From Procambarus clarkii (lineage: Eukaryota; Arthropoda; Malacostraca; Decapoda; Cambaridae), in assembly GCF_040958095.1 (NCBI RefSeq), contig NC_091193.1, positions 36,076,259 through 36,140,258 of the forward strand: DNA of 64,000 nucleotides, read 5' to 3'. The position numbers were made by a program, and so were the translations under genes. The notes under the pieces are model-generated. The model did no database searches. It saw nothing but the letters and a program-made list of their open reading frames with translations, and was not told where the DNA came from. Below, piece after piece: positions 53,834 through 64,000 of this stretch; positions within the stretch are counted from its first letter, which is position 1, and every line of letters begins with the position of its first letter.

Positions 53834-55153
53834 ATGTCCAGTTCAACTAGGAGTCAATTAATTGTTTTTAATTTCCAAAATCGTAATGGAAAAGAAAAAT
53901 ATTTCCAAATAAGAATTTCAAAAACATATTCAACTGGTAATTTTAATAAAAAGTTTTTCCCACTGTTAACAGTAAAACAAGAAATACCACTAAGATTGTT
54001 AATTCATTACTATATTTCACTTAATATATTTACAGGAGAGGGATTAGGATCAGTAAAAAAAGGGGGAATGAATTATGGATTAATTAGGAGATTCAAAAGA
54101 GCCAAAGTAAGAGAAGATAGAAACAGTCCAACAGAAGATGATGAAATTCATAGAAATGTCATACAAGATAATATTGAAGATGAAGTAGACGAGATCAGTG
54201 GTCCTGGTCCATCTAATGGAAATAAATCTTTTTATGGTCTACTCCAGAAGGGTGGAATAAATGCCCCCTCTCATAGAAATCTCAATTCTTCTTCTCGTCC
54301 AAGGGGTATTCAAAACAATGGTACTTATATTTTCCCTCAATCGGAATCCAATAAAAATAACTTTATAGTTAGAAAAATATATCAAATCGCTGGATTGGGC
54401 TTTCCAGGATTCAAACTGAAATTTAATACTCGTTTCTTTGACATGAAAACTTTAAAACAATATTTGTCTAAATACATTGAACAAATACCTAAAAATGAAG
54501 GTTTTTCGTTAGAATATAAATACATAATATTATATATTAGAATGTTAACAAATTTATGGACATTTTTAATGGTAAAACAAGACCGGAAGGATCAAAAGTT
54601 AATTTATAAATATCTTATTAATGAAATTGGTAAGTTAAGAAAACATATTCAATTTAACAATAAAAAGTATATAGATAATAATAGCTTATACATGGTAAAT
54701 TTTATTGAAAAAGCAAACATGTATAGTAGTGAATTATTTTACAAATTTGTTAGAAAATTGACGGACACTGTAATTTGTGATCATGATATTAAAGAGATCA
54801 ATTCTAGAGATGCCACTAAATTACACTTCAAATTACTTACTGTGTTTGATTCACTAACTGCTGCTACACATCAACAGGCAGTAGTACGTTTACAGAAATA
54901 TATTTTGTACAGGGCATTAGACTATGATAATGCATCTTCCCAAAAAATGAATACTAATAATATTAAGTATAATTTCAGATATGCTAAGATCAATAGAGAG
55001 ACTTGTGAAATTAATGACACTGATATCCATAGAAATATGGGTGATGATGATGATGAAGATTCTGATAATAATGTTGATGTTGATGGTAGTGGGGATACCC
55101 AAGGTCCCTTAGTAATTTTAAAATGTCGAAAAATTAGAAGGAAAGATAAATAA
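53834..55153 (+). CDS. Uncharacterised 439-residue virus-like protein
   Basis: Intact frame from ATG 53834. The N-terminal ~75 residues are basic and beta-rich. A linker with acidic residues follows (about 95-125), then a helical middle (about 200-370), and an Asp-rich tail (GDDDDEDSDNNVDVDG) before a basic end (KCRKIRRKDK). No catalytic motif recognised. It sits between the primase-helicase and RPB3-type genes on the same strand, so a role in replication, transcription or virion structure is possible but not shown. Confidence 0.5.
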   Translation: MSSSTRSQLIVFNFQNRNGKEKYFQIRISKTYSTGNFNKKFFPLLTVKQEIPLRLLIHYYISLNIFTGEGLGSVKKGGMNYGLIRRFKRAKVREDRNSPTEDDEIHRNVIQDNIEDEVDEISGPGPSNGNKSFYGLLQKGGINAPSHRNLNSSSRPRGIQNNGTYIFPQSESNKNNFIVRKIYQIAGLGFPGFKLKFNTRFFDMKTLKQYLSKYIEQIPKNEGFSLEYKYIILYIRMLTNLWTFLMVKQDRKDQKLIYKYLINEIGKLRKHIQFNNKKYIDNNSLYMVNFIEKANMYSSELFYKFVRKLTDTVICDHDIKEINSRDATKLHFKLLTVFDSLTAATHQQAVVRLQKYILYRALDYDNASSQKMNTNNIKYNFRYAKINRETCEINDTDIHRNMGDDDDEDSDNNVDVDGSGDTQGPLVILKCRKIRRKDK

Positions 55154-55415
55154 ACTTTACTTATTATTTCCTCAAAGTTGAAGAGAATTAGTGACCCTTG
55201 CTCTTGAACCAGTGCCAGTGCCAGGGGCAAATGGGTGAGGGATGGATGACTGATGATGGGTAAAGAGTGATAATTGTATGCATGACCTGGGTATGGTTTT
55301 CCGGTATTCCATGATAATTTAAGTTTTTTTTTTATTCCTAAAATGAATATATATTGTAACCTTACATACTATATATTAAGTAAACGGTTTATTCAAAACA
55401 ATATTATTTCAAGAC
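55154..55415. other. Intergenic region
   Basis: A short GC-richer stretch (55195-55260) then AT-rich sequence with a T run. No gene supported. Confidence 0.4.
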
Positions 55416-56087
55416 ATGGCTATCAATACAGATCAGATAACAATTAAAATTTTAGATTTATCACCTGACATGATACAATTTAAAATAGAAAAAATAAATT
55501 TAGCTCTAGTAAATGGATTGCGGCGGATTTTTATAGCTGAGACTCCTACTATAGCCATTGATTGGGTTCAAATTAAAAAAAATACAACTATATTAAGTGA
55601 TGAGTTCATTATTCATCGTCTAGGTCTAATTCCAATACCTTCAGATGAATTCATTAATAAATTAAAGATTCCATGGAAATGTCAATGTATTAACTTTTGT
55701 ACGAAATGTGCAGTAGAATTTATTTTGGATGTTAAATGTCGTGAAGACAAACAATACCTCATAACAACATTTAATATAATACCATCTTTTCACAAAGAAA
55801 TCCCAATTCCTTTGGTAAAACTTAATAATGGACATGAATTATGCTTAAAAGCATATGCTATCAAGGGGATTGGCAAAAACCACGTCAAATGAAATCCGAC
55901 AATTAATATAGATTTTGATTGCTGTAACAACACTTCTTCTTATTTTCTGGAAGATTGTAATAAACGAAAACAATTTTATTTCAATATTGAAAGTTCAGGT
56001 GCATTAAAGCCTGAAAATATTATGCTAATAGGCCTAGAAACTTTAAAAAACAAATTAACCTTCTTATTGGATAAATTTAAATGTTAA
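55416..56087 (+). pseudogene. RNA polymerase subunit RPB3-like (alpha-type), one in-frame TGA
   Basis: Starts at ATG 55416. The opening follows the RPB3 pattern: a strand-rich dimerisation region with NGLRRIFIAETPTIAIDWV, HRLGLIPI, then a zinc site CQCINFCTKC (cysteines at about 89, 91, 95, 98) followed by VEFILDVKC. Near the end of the first part comes KGIGK, the family's 'KGxGKxHAKWsP' segment; at the tryptophan position there is a TGA (55890-55892). The same frame stays open to TAA 56085-56087, and the C-terminal part has [12 protein letters not shown], the 'ESxGxlpPe' motif. Total 224 codons including stops, shorter than cellular RPB3 (about 270-300). RPB3 nucleates assembly of RPB2 and RPB1. 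Similarity to the cellular subunit is higher than for the RPB2-type gene, hinting at separate capture or slower divergence. A single base change would explain the stop, so decay is recent. Confidence 0.8.
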
Positions 56088-56228
56088 TACTGTAAATAGA
56101 ATACCAGACCAGGGTGTGTGTGTGTGTGTGTGCCAAACAAAAATGGAATAATAAATGATCAAATATTTATTTTGCTTTTAATCATTCAATAAATGCATTA
56201 AGACAGAAATTATTGAGCAAGAAATTGA

Positions 56229-58865
56229 TTAGAAAAATTTAGTTTTTATTAAATCATATTTCGTTTTAACCTGATTAGAGTCGTTTAATTCTATATCTTC
56301 ATTTAATGTATAAGATGAGAAGTTATTATAAATCCAAATGAAAAGTACTAAACTTATCAAAAAAATAGGAATTATAATAATAATTATAAGAACAGTCGAA
56401 TTGATATTGATTGTTTCTTGTGTGTCATTTGGTGTTGTTGAGTCGGTGGTTTCTTCTTTGGGAGTTTCTTCTGTTGTTTCTAAAGTTGACTGGCTTTCTT
56501 CGGTTGTTGGTGGGGTGGTTGCCTTAATAATTATTATTTCTTCTGTTGAGACAACTGTATATGTTTTCGTCACTGTATCATTTTCCCATGGTGGTGGTGT
56601 TGTGGCCATGGCCGGTCTTTCTGGTGATGTTGTTGCCTGGCTTTCTTGAGGGGTAGATGCTGTCGTCTCCTCATGGGTGTCGTTGGTTGTTGTGGTTATG
56701 GTTGTTGTTGTTGTTGTCGAGGGAGGAGTAGTTCCTGTTTCCTCGTAGTCCTGGCTTTCTTGAGGGGTAGATGCTGTCGTCTCCTCATGGGTGTCGTTGG
56801 TTGTTGTGGTTATGGTTGTTGTTGTTGTTGTTGTTGTCGAGGGAGGAGTAGTTCCTGTTTCCTCGTAGTCCTGGCTTTCTTGAGGGGTAGATGCTGTCGT
56901 CTCCTCATGGGTGTCGTTGGTTGTTGTGGTTATGGTTGTTGTTGTTGTTGTTGTTGTCGAGGGAGGAGTAGTTCCTGTTTCCTCGTAGTCCTGGCTTTCT
57001 TGAGGGGTAGATGCTGTCGTCTCTTCATGGGTGTCGTTGGTTGTTGTGGTTATGGTTGTTGTTGTTGTTGTTGTTGTCGAGGGAGGAGTAGTTCCTGTTT
57101 CCTCGTAGTCCTGGCTTTCTTGAGGGGTAGATGCTGTCGTCTCCTCATGGGTGTCGTTGGTTGTTGTGGTTATGGTTGTTGTTGTTGAGGGAGGAGTAGT
57201 TCCTGTTTCCTCGTAGTCCTGGCTTTCTTGAGGGGTAGATGCTGTCGTCTCCTCATGGGTGTCGTTGGTTGTTGTGGTTATGGTTGTTGTTGTTGTTGTT
57301 GTTGTCGAGGGAGGAGTAGTTCCTGTTTCCTCGTAGTCCTGGCTTTCTTGAGGGGTAGATGCTGTCGTCTCTTCATGGGTGTCGTTGGTTGTTGTGGTTA
57401 TGGTTGTTGTTGTTGTTGTTGTTGTCGAGGGAGGAGTAGTTCCTGTTTCCTCGTAGTCCTGGCTTTCTTGAGGGGTAGATGCTGTCGTCTCCTCATGGGT
57501 GTCGTTGGTTGTTGTGGTTATGGTTGTTGTTGTTGTTGTTGTTGTCGAGGGAGGAGTAGTTCCTGTTTCCTCGTAGTCCTGGCTTTCTTGAGGGGTAGAT
57601 GCTGTCGTCTCTTCATGGGTGTCGTTGGTTGTTGTGGTTATGGTTGTTGTTGTTGTTGTTGTTGTCGAGGGAGGAGTAGTTCCTGTTTCCTCGTAGTCCT
57701 GGCTTTCTTGAGGGGTAGATGCTGTCGTCTCCTCATGGGTGTCGTTGGTTGTTGTGGTTATGGTTGTTGTTGTTGTTGTCGAGGGAGGAGTAGTTCCTGT
57801 TTCCTCGTAGTCCTGGCTTTCTTGAGGGGTAGATGCTGTCGTCTCCTCATGGGTGTCGTTGGTTGTTGTGGTTATGGTTGTTGTTGTTGTTGTTGTTGTC
57901 GAGGGAGGAGTAGTTCCTGTTTCCTCGTAGTCCTGGCTTTCTTGAGGGGTAGATGCTGTCGTCTCTTCATGGGTGTCGTTGGTTGTTGTGGTTATGGTTG
58001 TTGTTGTTGTTGTTGTTGTCGAGGGAGGAGTAGTTCCTGTTTCCTCGTAGTCCTGGCTTTCTTGAGGGGTAGATGCTGTCGTCTCCTCATGGGTGTCGTT
58101 GGTTGTTGTGGTTATGGTTGTTGTTGTTGTTGTCGAGGGAGGAGTAGTTCCTGTTTCCTCGTAGTCCTGGCTTTCTTGAGGGGTAGATGCTGTCGTCTCC
58201 TCATGGGTGTCGTTGGTTGTTGTGGTTATGGTTGTTGTTGTTGTTGTTGTTGTCGAGGGAGGAGTAGTTCCTGTTTCCTCGTAGTCCTGGCTTTCTTGAG
58301 GGGTAGATGCTGTCGTCTCATGGGTGTCGTTGGTTGTTGTTGTTGTTGTCGAGGGAGGAGTAGTTCCTGTTTCCTCGTAGTCCTGGCTTTCTTGAGGGGT
58401 AGATGCTGTCGTCTCCTCATGGGTGTCGTTGGTTGTTGTGGTTATGGTTGTTGTTGTTGTTGTTGTTGTCGAGGGAGGAGTAGTTCCTGTTTCCTCGTAG
58501 TCCTGGCTTTCTTGAGGGGTAGATGCTGTCGTCTCCTCATGGGTGTCATTGGTTGTTGATATTACTACCAGTCTTGGTTTGGCTGTTGTTGAGTTGCTAA
58601 TAAGAGGTTTAGTTATCTTTTTCTTTTTAGTTGTTGTGTTGTAAGCTGCTCTCTCATTTTCTGAAGTTATCATTAGTGAGACAAATGTAGATGTTTCCGT
58701 CACTGTAACATTTTCCCATGATGTTAGAGGGGCTGTTGATGTTTTCTTATTTTCATCCGTTACAATTAAGTGGGAAGATGTAATTGGTGTAGTTGTGTTT
58801 TTCTTTTTGGACCACATACAACTTTTGGTAAATCCAACTATTAATATGAGTATTAGCACATTCAT
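56229..58865 (-). CDS. Mucin-like type I membrane glycoprotein with ~17 tandem repeats
   Basis: 878 residues from ATG 58865. It has a signal peptide (MNVLILILIVGFTKSC), a Thr/Lys-rich spacer, then about 17 copies of a ~36-40-residue unit whose core is NDTHEETTASTPQESQDYEE followed by TGTTPPS and a poly-Thr/Ile run of variable length. A unique region follows, then a transmembrane segment (STVLIIIIIIPIFLISLVLFIWIY, about residues 825-848) and a ~30-residue cytoplasmic tail. Each unit has an N-x-T site and many Ser/Thr for O-glycosylation. Repeats are nearly identical at DNA level (56640-58555), so copy number must be young or unstable. A surface or envelope mucin is the natural reading; the virus-like neighbours favour a viral gene, but a host origin is not excluded. 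Confidence 0.7.
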   Translation of the reverse strand: MNVLILILIVGFTKSCMWSKKKNTTTPITSSHLIVTDENKKTSTAPLTSWENVTVTETSTFVSLMITSENERAAYNTTTKKKKITKPLISNSTTAKPRLVVISTTNDTHEETTASTPQESQDYEETGTTPPSTTTTTTTTITTTTNDTHEETTASTPQESQDYEETGTTPPSTTTTTTNDTHETTASTPQESQDYEETGTTPPSTTTTTTTTITTTTNDTHEETTASTPQESQDYEETGTTPPSTTTTTTITTTTNDTHEETTASTPQESQDYEETGTTPPSTTTTTTTTITTTTNDTHEETTASTPQESQDYEETGTTPPSTTTTTTTTITTTTNDTHEETTASTPQESQDYEETGTTPPSTTTTTTITTTTNDTHEETTASTPQESQDYEETGTTPPSTTTTTTTTITTTTNDTHEETTASTPQESQDYEETGTTPPSTTTTTTTTITTTTNDTHEETTASTPQESQDYEETGTTPPSTTTTTTTTITTTTNDTHEETTASTPQESQDYEETGTTPPSTTTTTTTTITTTTNDTHEETTASTPQESQDYEETGTTPPSTTTTITTTTNDTHEETTASTPQESQDYEETGTTPPSTTTTTTTTITTTTNDTHEETTASTPQESQDYEETGTTPPSTTTTTTTTITTTTNDTHEETTASTPQESQDYEETGTTPPSTTTTTTTTITTTTNDTHEETTASTPQESQDYEETGTTPPSTTTTTTITTTTNDTHEETTASTPQESQATTSPERPAMATTPPPWENDTVTKTYTVVSTEEIIIIKATTPPTTEESQSTLETTEETPKEETTDSTTPNDTQETININSTVLIIIIIIPIFLISLVLFIWIYNNFSSYTLNEDIELNDSNQVKTKYDLIKTKFF

Positions 58866-59398
58866 TTTCTTTTAGTGTCAGGAAAATGTTGATATGTGAA
58901 TCGATCAAAATTCACAGAAGAAATGAAATAAATTTGCTGTGATTTACTATATTTATATGGTCCACTAGGAAAATCGAGCACAAGACACTGCCAGGGTAGC
59001 AGGCACAAACCCCGTTAACAGCACTAGCCTGTGTGAGAGAGAGACACACACACACGTCCGCTCTCTCCGGGAGGCAGCGTGCCACTGTAAAGAAAAGGAG
59101 CCGGAGGATCTTTTTTTATCTCCTCTCTCCATGGTGTAGGTGCCGGAAGCACTCAACTATCTTTTAATATCAAATCTTGTTTGCTCCCAGTATGTGATTT
59201 ACCTACCAATTTCAGAAGAATTTCGCAAAAGTTTTAGGCAAATTTCCTTACAAATGGTGATTTACTAAAAAAAAAAAAAAAATAGAATTTAGTTTTGTTA
59301 AAAAAAAAAATATAACATATTGGAATAATACAAAAATCTATTAATTTCTTTTAATAATTTTTAGTTTTACATTATCATTTTTAATGTATAATTTCTTA
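58866..59398. other. Intergenic region
   Basis: Contains a GC-richer segment (about 58965-59160) with (GAGA)/(CACA) microsatellite, then AT-rich sequence with two long A runs near 59268 and 59300. Open frames in it look like chance. Confidence 0.45.
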
Positions 59399-60832
59399 TT
59401 AGAACATATTAAGGAAATTTAATGCTGCTTCCTCTTGATTTTCATAATTAATACAATTCTCCTCTTCATTTAATTCTCCAACTAAAGGAGCTACTATTTT
59501 ACTATTTTCCACATCTAAATTACACTTCTCTGCCTCTTTAAAATCGTCCTCATTAACTTTTTTCTCAATTTTTATTCGTTTGAATGGTGGTTCTTCTGCT
59601 GTGACACTTCCATTACATATATGTTCTTCTACCTGAACTTCATCTATTACTTTAGAAATAATATCTTTATATTTGGGCATTAGTTTCTTCCTAATGCTAT
59701 TATTAGTTAAAAGAATTTGTTTAATTGCATCAGAGGCTTGATTTCGGATATTGTTAGCTGTGACATCTGAATAAAAAACAGAATCTAAATTACGTAGATA
59801 CAGAATTATTTTGTTATTAAAAACTCCAATTTCAGATAAACCAAATGAAATTAAAGCATTAACAGGACACGGAGATTCTCTAATTTCAACAAAGGTTTCA
59901 CTTGAGTAAGGGATTCGGTTACGACCAATCCCATATATTTTAGAATTTTTGATGTAAACATTTCCTAGTGGCGAACCCATGTAAACTTCATCTTCTTTAG
60001 GGTTGGCCACAAAAGGACAAAATTGAACACCTAAATTTATACGTTGACGCAAACACTCGTTCTGAAATTGTGGCTGTTTTTGTATAAGTATTTCATTACA
60101 TTTTAAAGAACATTGTTTATCTTTATGACCATCTATATACATTGATGCGCTCCAGATTTTACCCTGGGAAGGTTTATCAATTTTTAATGCCTCAGCTATT
60201 GGTTGAATTAGATTTTCTTCAAATATTTTCTGAATATCTTCATCGAATTCAATATTTCCAATCTTATTAGGTACTAAGGCAAATTTTGTTCCTCCCGAAA
60301 CTATAAAACATTTGACCTCCAACAACTTAATGGTTAAGCTAGTTAAATAATCATTGTTAATTCTATAATATTTCATGTTGTTTTGGTTATTTGCCTTGAT
60401 TTTTTCTTCAAATACAGAACTACCGAGTTTTTCATATTGTTCTTTAAATTTAGTTAATTTCTCTAAAATATTGTTTTTATTCAACTCTCTTAAATTTTCG
60501 ATGGTTATCAATTTTTTGTGAATATTGGGTGGCTCATTGGGAAGTATATAATAATTCGAACTTGAAGCTTTGTTCAGCATTTCTGCAATAATTTCCATAA
60601 CCTCTTCATCTTCGTTGATGAAGTTGAGGGTGCTATAATACTTTTCTTCAGTTTGAAGTTGAGGGGGAGGAGGGTGAGATTGATAAATTCCATCTGTAGT
60701 CGTTGGTTGGTGATATATTGAGGTTGCATTTTTTGCCTGAATTATTGTTTGTTGTTGCTGTAGTTGTGTTGTTGCTGCTGTTGGATAGGTAGTAGAAGGT
60801 AAATATTTACCATAATATCCTGAGGTATTCAT
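59399..60832 (-). CDS. Uncharacterised 477-residue virus-like protein
   Basis: Intact frame from ATG 60832. The N-terminal ~65 residues are Thr/Gln/Pro-rich and probably disordered. The middle has a ~250-residue folded region with several cysteines (SLKCNEILIQ, FCPFVANPKED, SPCPVNALISFGLSEIG). The C-terminus is acidic with a basic KRIKIEKK stretch, a possible nuclear signal. No family recognised. It lies directly downstream of the DNA polymerase on the same strand, 70-200 bases beyond the (TA)n tract. Confidence 0.5.
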   Translation of the reverse strand: MNTSGYYGKYLPSTTYPTAATTQLQQQQTIIQAKNATSIYHQPTTTDGIYQSHPPPPQLQTEEKYYSTLNFINEDEEVMEIIAEMLNKASSSNYYILPNEPPNIHKKLITIENLRELNKNNILEKLTKFKEQYEKLGSSVFEEKIKANNQNNMKYYRINNDYLTSLTIKLLEVKCFIVSGGTKFALVPNKIGNIEFDEDIQKIFEENLIQPIAEALKIDKPSQGKIWSASMYIDGHKDKQCSLKCNEILIQKQPQFQNECLRQRINLGVQFCPFVANPKEDEVYMGSPLGNVYIKNSKIYGIGRNRIPYSSETFVEIRESPCPVNALISFGLSEIGVFNNKIILYLRNLDSVFYSDVTANNIRNQASDAIKQILLTNNSIRKKLMPKYKDIISKVIDEVQVEEHICNGSVTAEEPPFKRIKIEKKVNEDDFKEAEKCNLDVENSKIVAPLVGELNEEENCINYENQEEAALNFLNMF

Positions 60833-60907
60833 TGTATGAAAGAGTCAAAATGATATAATGAGTTATGAACTTTTGATATCCTAATTATATACTGACTGAC
60901 TTTAAAA

Positions 60908-61044
<137 letters not shown>

Positions 61045-64000
61045 AACTTTAAATAAAATGTATAATATGAATTTTCTGCCAATGTGTCTCGCCTTATGGT
61101 GATAAATGGTAATATAATTAACCACCGATCATCCTCATTATCTATCTTATTTTGTTTATTTTCCATAATTATATCATACATATCACACTCCAAACTATAA
61201 ACAAAAATAAAAAAGGCTAACATCTCTTCGAAACAGTTAGAATTTAATGTGAATAAAAAGTCTGTATTATTAATATTGCTACTATTCACCATTGAGATCG
61301 TTGGTACCAAATGTGTCAGTTTGCTTACATTACCAGAAAGAAAATGTGATATGTTTTTTAAATTGCTAAATTTTCGACATTGAGAATCAGAATCTAGAGT
61401 CACCCACATTTTTCTTTTGGTCTTATCATAATGAAAAGTTGTACGTAAAATAAAATTACATTCAGAATTTGTTTTCTTATTCTTCTTCTTATTATTATTA
61501 TTCTTATTATTATTATTATTATTATTATTAGTAGTAGTAGTACTATACCACCATTTATGTTTTCTAGACAAAGACGACATATAAAATTTTGAATTTTCTA
61601 AACACTCGTAATGAAATGAGGGCCATATTGAAGTTATTTCAATGCAAGGAATATTTAACAAAAGCTCACAGACACTCAGATTACAAACTCTATAACCATG
61701 TGCAACATGTTTTTCATAGAGCTGATATCTTTCATTTTTTTGATAATCCAAGCTTAAGTTTTCTATACTATATTGAGACGCATTTTCTGAATCAGCAGTC
61801 TGAATAAGAGCATTAACAGTTTGGCCTATATCAGAAATTAATCCCATTAAACGATTAATTATTTGTATTTGGGGTCTATATGTAATAGCTGGACATAGAC
61901 ACACACTCTTGGGTAAAGTTAAAGCCCTTGGTACTAATGGTACCATTGTATAGTATGAAATATGAGTACCACCTTCTGCTGTTATTGTACCTGGATGAAG
62001 TTGCTCAATTTTAGTTCCCAAGCAATAATGAATGCAACTAGTTGATTTATACATATGAAGAGGTCGAATTTTAATGGTACTCAAAAACCGCTGGTGGTTG
62101 ATCTTGTTACGGCCCTCTCGGGACGCAACAGGGTCCTTACTCTGATGTTGTTAGAGGAAGATATAATGTATCCGTTCCCAAGCCAGTAGTGGCTATCAAG
62201 GAATGAGATCCGTGACGCAAGTAACTTAAAGGGAGTAGGGAAAGAAAGTTAAGAACTTAATATAATATAATGTCCGTCACCAATAAATAATATATAAAAC
62301 TGTTACACAAGGGGGGGGGGGGTATTAACACTATACAAGGGGATTAATCCATAATCGTTGTCTTCTGCTGAAGACGCTGGTGCCACAACTCTCGGTGCTG
62401 AGTCCTTGGTGCTTTCTTCGTGGCCTCACGACGTGTCCTCTGAGAATGCCGAGCCTACCCGGGCCACAGGTCAGCCAAAACACAGGTCCACTGGGGGCAC
62501 CGCCGTGGAGGCCGTCAACCACACGTCCAGCTGGTCTGCTGGCAGGTTCCGAGCCAACAAGGCTGGTACGGCCACTCCACGAACGATAATAAGGGAACGC
62601 CCTAGACAGGAGCCTCGTGTGACAACACAAGTCACTCTCCTGTCTTCAGTACCCCAGTGGATGATCGTCTCCAACAGTCGGTCCCGGGTAAATCCTTTCA
62701 CTGCCACTCCACTGGCAGGCTAACACACCACAGTGTTCTTCCGGGGGGACGACGTCACAACAGCTGCAGCAAGGTTCAAGGTATGGAGACTGGCTGCCTC
62801 GGGTAGACTGACTCCACTTCCATCACAGTGGTCCCAGGTCGGCTCTGTAAGCAGACACGTCATCAATTACCGGGACACTAATACACCTCACTTACGGGCT
62901 CGGGCACAAACACCTGACGTATCCAGTCCATAGATGGCGCTGTCGTCGGAGCACCATCTCACCAGAGGTCAGGAGCGGCGGTGTTGAGCGTGGAACCAGA
63001 GTGGAAACTGGTCCTCGAGGCCAGTACACGCTGTCCTCACCAGGTGTCGTCGTCCGTTTGGCGGGGGTTTCGGGAGCTGACCCACAGATGGCGTGGTTGT
63101 CACTGCTCCAGGCTCGGACGCTGGATCCGGGTTCGTAACAGATCTCATCATCATTTTGATTTATTATTTGATTAAACCATTGTGTTACTTCATTTCTAAT
63201 ATTCTTAAAAATGTGAGCTGGGTCATTGTCCCGTAAAATCATAAGAACATGTTGCAATAAATTTGTTAAGTCACGATGATTACTAAGGTTGATACGTTTT
63301 TTATAACCACTGATTTTACATTTATTGCCAACTTGTCTTTCTTGTATAGCCATATAATGTTTTTTTTTATTAGCACTAGAACACCAAATGCATTTTCGAA
63401 AGCTAGTTTGAGATAACATGTAGAAGGTATATCTTGTCTGAGATTAGTATTATAACGATTAGCCAATTCATCTCCAGTTCCTGCTGAACGAGATACCTTC
63501 AGAAATAATGAATCAGTGTCGCCATATAAAACTGTCGCTCCAATTCCATTTTCATCTTTAGTATAAAAATGTTGAGCCGATTAAGATGATGCCGACCATA
63601 ACCAGTAACCATGCATGGGACCAGTTCATCTGCGAGTAGTTTAATGGCCGCCATTGCCCCATAAATAGAATTTACCATAATCTTAAGAGCGTTAGCTTGA
63701 GTGGTCATTCCTAATTTTTTCATAATACCTCGTTCATTTACTAATTTTTCACATATCTGACGTAATGGTGATTGAGTGTATGGTTTTCCTTCTTGGACTT
63801 TAACACTAACATAAGCAAAATAAGGATCTTCATCCATAATAAGTATATGAAATAAATTTTCATCAACTTTTGGGAGTTGACAACGTGAAATTCGAGTCAC
63901 GAACCCTCGATTTAAATTATAGTCAATAATTAAACTAGGATATAATGAACAAAAATCAAAAACAAATATTGAATGAGTATTAGAAGCTAAATGTACTCCA
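61045..64000 (-). pseudogene. Family B DNA polymerase, partial, frameshifted and interrupted by an LTR-like insertion
   Basis: The gene enters from the right edge. Motif A reads DFCSLYPSLI (about 63929-63959), motif B ANALKIMVNSIYGAMA (about 63660-63710), and motif C YGDTDS (63509-63526) in a different frame. So a frameshift lies near 63570, and another near 63415 before a thumb segment (KKKHYMAIQERQ). The gene is then split by the element at 62105-63140. The target site lies within the coding sequence, and the flanks are in one frame once the element and one duplicate are discounted. The C-terminal part (ORF from about 62084) runs to the (TA)n tract. The N-terminal exonuclease part lies outside the window. 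This was the replicative polymerase of the virus-like element; it cannot be functional here. Confidence 0.85.
62105..63140 (-). mobile_element. LTR-like element (probable solo LTR), copy 2, inside the DNA polymerase gene, TSD GATCT
   Basis: 1036 bp, reverse complement of the copy at 12276-13312 with high identity. It begins TGTTACGGCC and ends TTCGTAACA on the plus strand, flanked by GATCT at 62100-62104 and 63141-63145. A G run near 62308 differs between copies. The insertion is later than the viral gene it cuts. Confidence 0.8.

Noticed and set aside
56646..58559. Plus-strand Cys/Arg-rich repeat frames
   Set aside because: Antisense of the mucin-like gene, which has signal peptide, unique flanks and a transmembrane segment.

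Overview
The window looks like nuclear DNA of an arthropod, most likely a crustacean (inference). It is AT-rich and dense in microsatellites. It carries several clades of non-LTR retrotransposon, a piggyBac-like element, two copies of an LTR-like element with 5-bp target duplications, and GT-AG introns. Embedded in it are about 35-40 kb of compact, mostly intronless, AT-rich genes that together look like a partly decayed, endogenised large double-stranded DNA virus.

The virus-like genes lie in three blocks. Block 1 (about 1.9-12 kb) holds an intact RNA polymerase second-largest subunit (RPB2 type), a small membrane protein, a basic protein, a two-domain mRNA capping enzyme of LEF-4 type, a small PD-(D/E)XK-like nuclease and a short PPP1R15-like (eIF2alpha-phosphatase regulator) reading frame. 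Block 2 (about 30-37.5 kb) holds a membrane-anchored Gly/Glu-rich protein, a large F-box protein, an unknown 259-residue protein, a polytopic membrane protein and a methyltransferase-fold candidate. Block 3 (about 44-64 kb) holds a low-complexity Ser/Thr protein, an intact Fic-domain protein, a PIF-3-like protein, a D5-type primase-helicase, an unknown 439-residue protein, an RPB3-type polymerase subunit, a mucin-like type I membrane protein, an unknown 477-residue protein and a family B DNA polymerase that runs off the right edge. Together these supply replication (PolB, primase-helicase), transcription (RPB2, RPB3, capping), candidate entry or envelope functions (PIF-3-like, mucin-like) and host-derived modulators (Fic, F-box, PPP1R15-like, dUTPase).

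Between blocks 1 and 2 lie genes with eukaryotic features. These are a zinc-finger pseudogene with a TATA box and leader intron, a dUTPase pseudogene whose intron splits motif 1 in phase 2 and hosts a LINE, and an intact intronless S-adenosylmethionine synthetase. A small spliced secreted-protein gene sits at the left edge. Whether these belong to the virus or to the host is not settled.

Mobile DNA fills the rest: a 5'-truncated LINE (14.6-18.9 kb); an I-like LINE with zinc knuckles and RNase H (19.4-28.1 kb) split by a second LINE (21.8-26.9 kb); a piggyBac-like element of 6.3 kb (37.5-43.8 kb) that cuts a virus-like gene and itself contains a CR1 copy fused to a 24-bp satellite; and an LTR-like element present at 12.3 kb and, inverted, inside the DNA polymerase gene at 62.1 kb.

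Decay is mixed. Some virus-like reading frames are intact (RPB2, Fic, mucin-like, and the 259-, 439- and 477-residue proteins). Others carry in-frame stops, frameshifts (several in long A runs, which could partly be assembly error) or insertions. All product names rest on motifs read by eye; no database search was possible.
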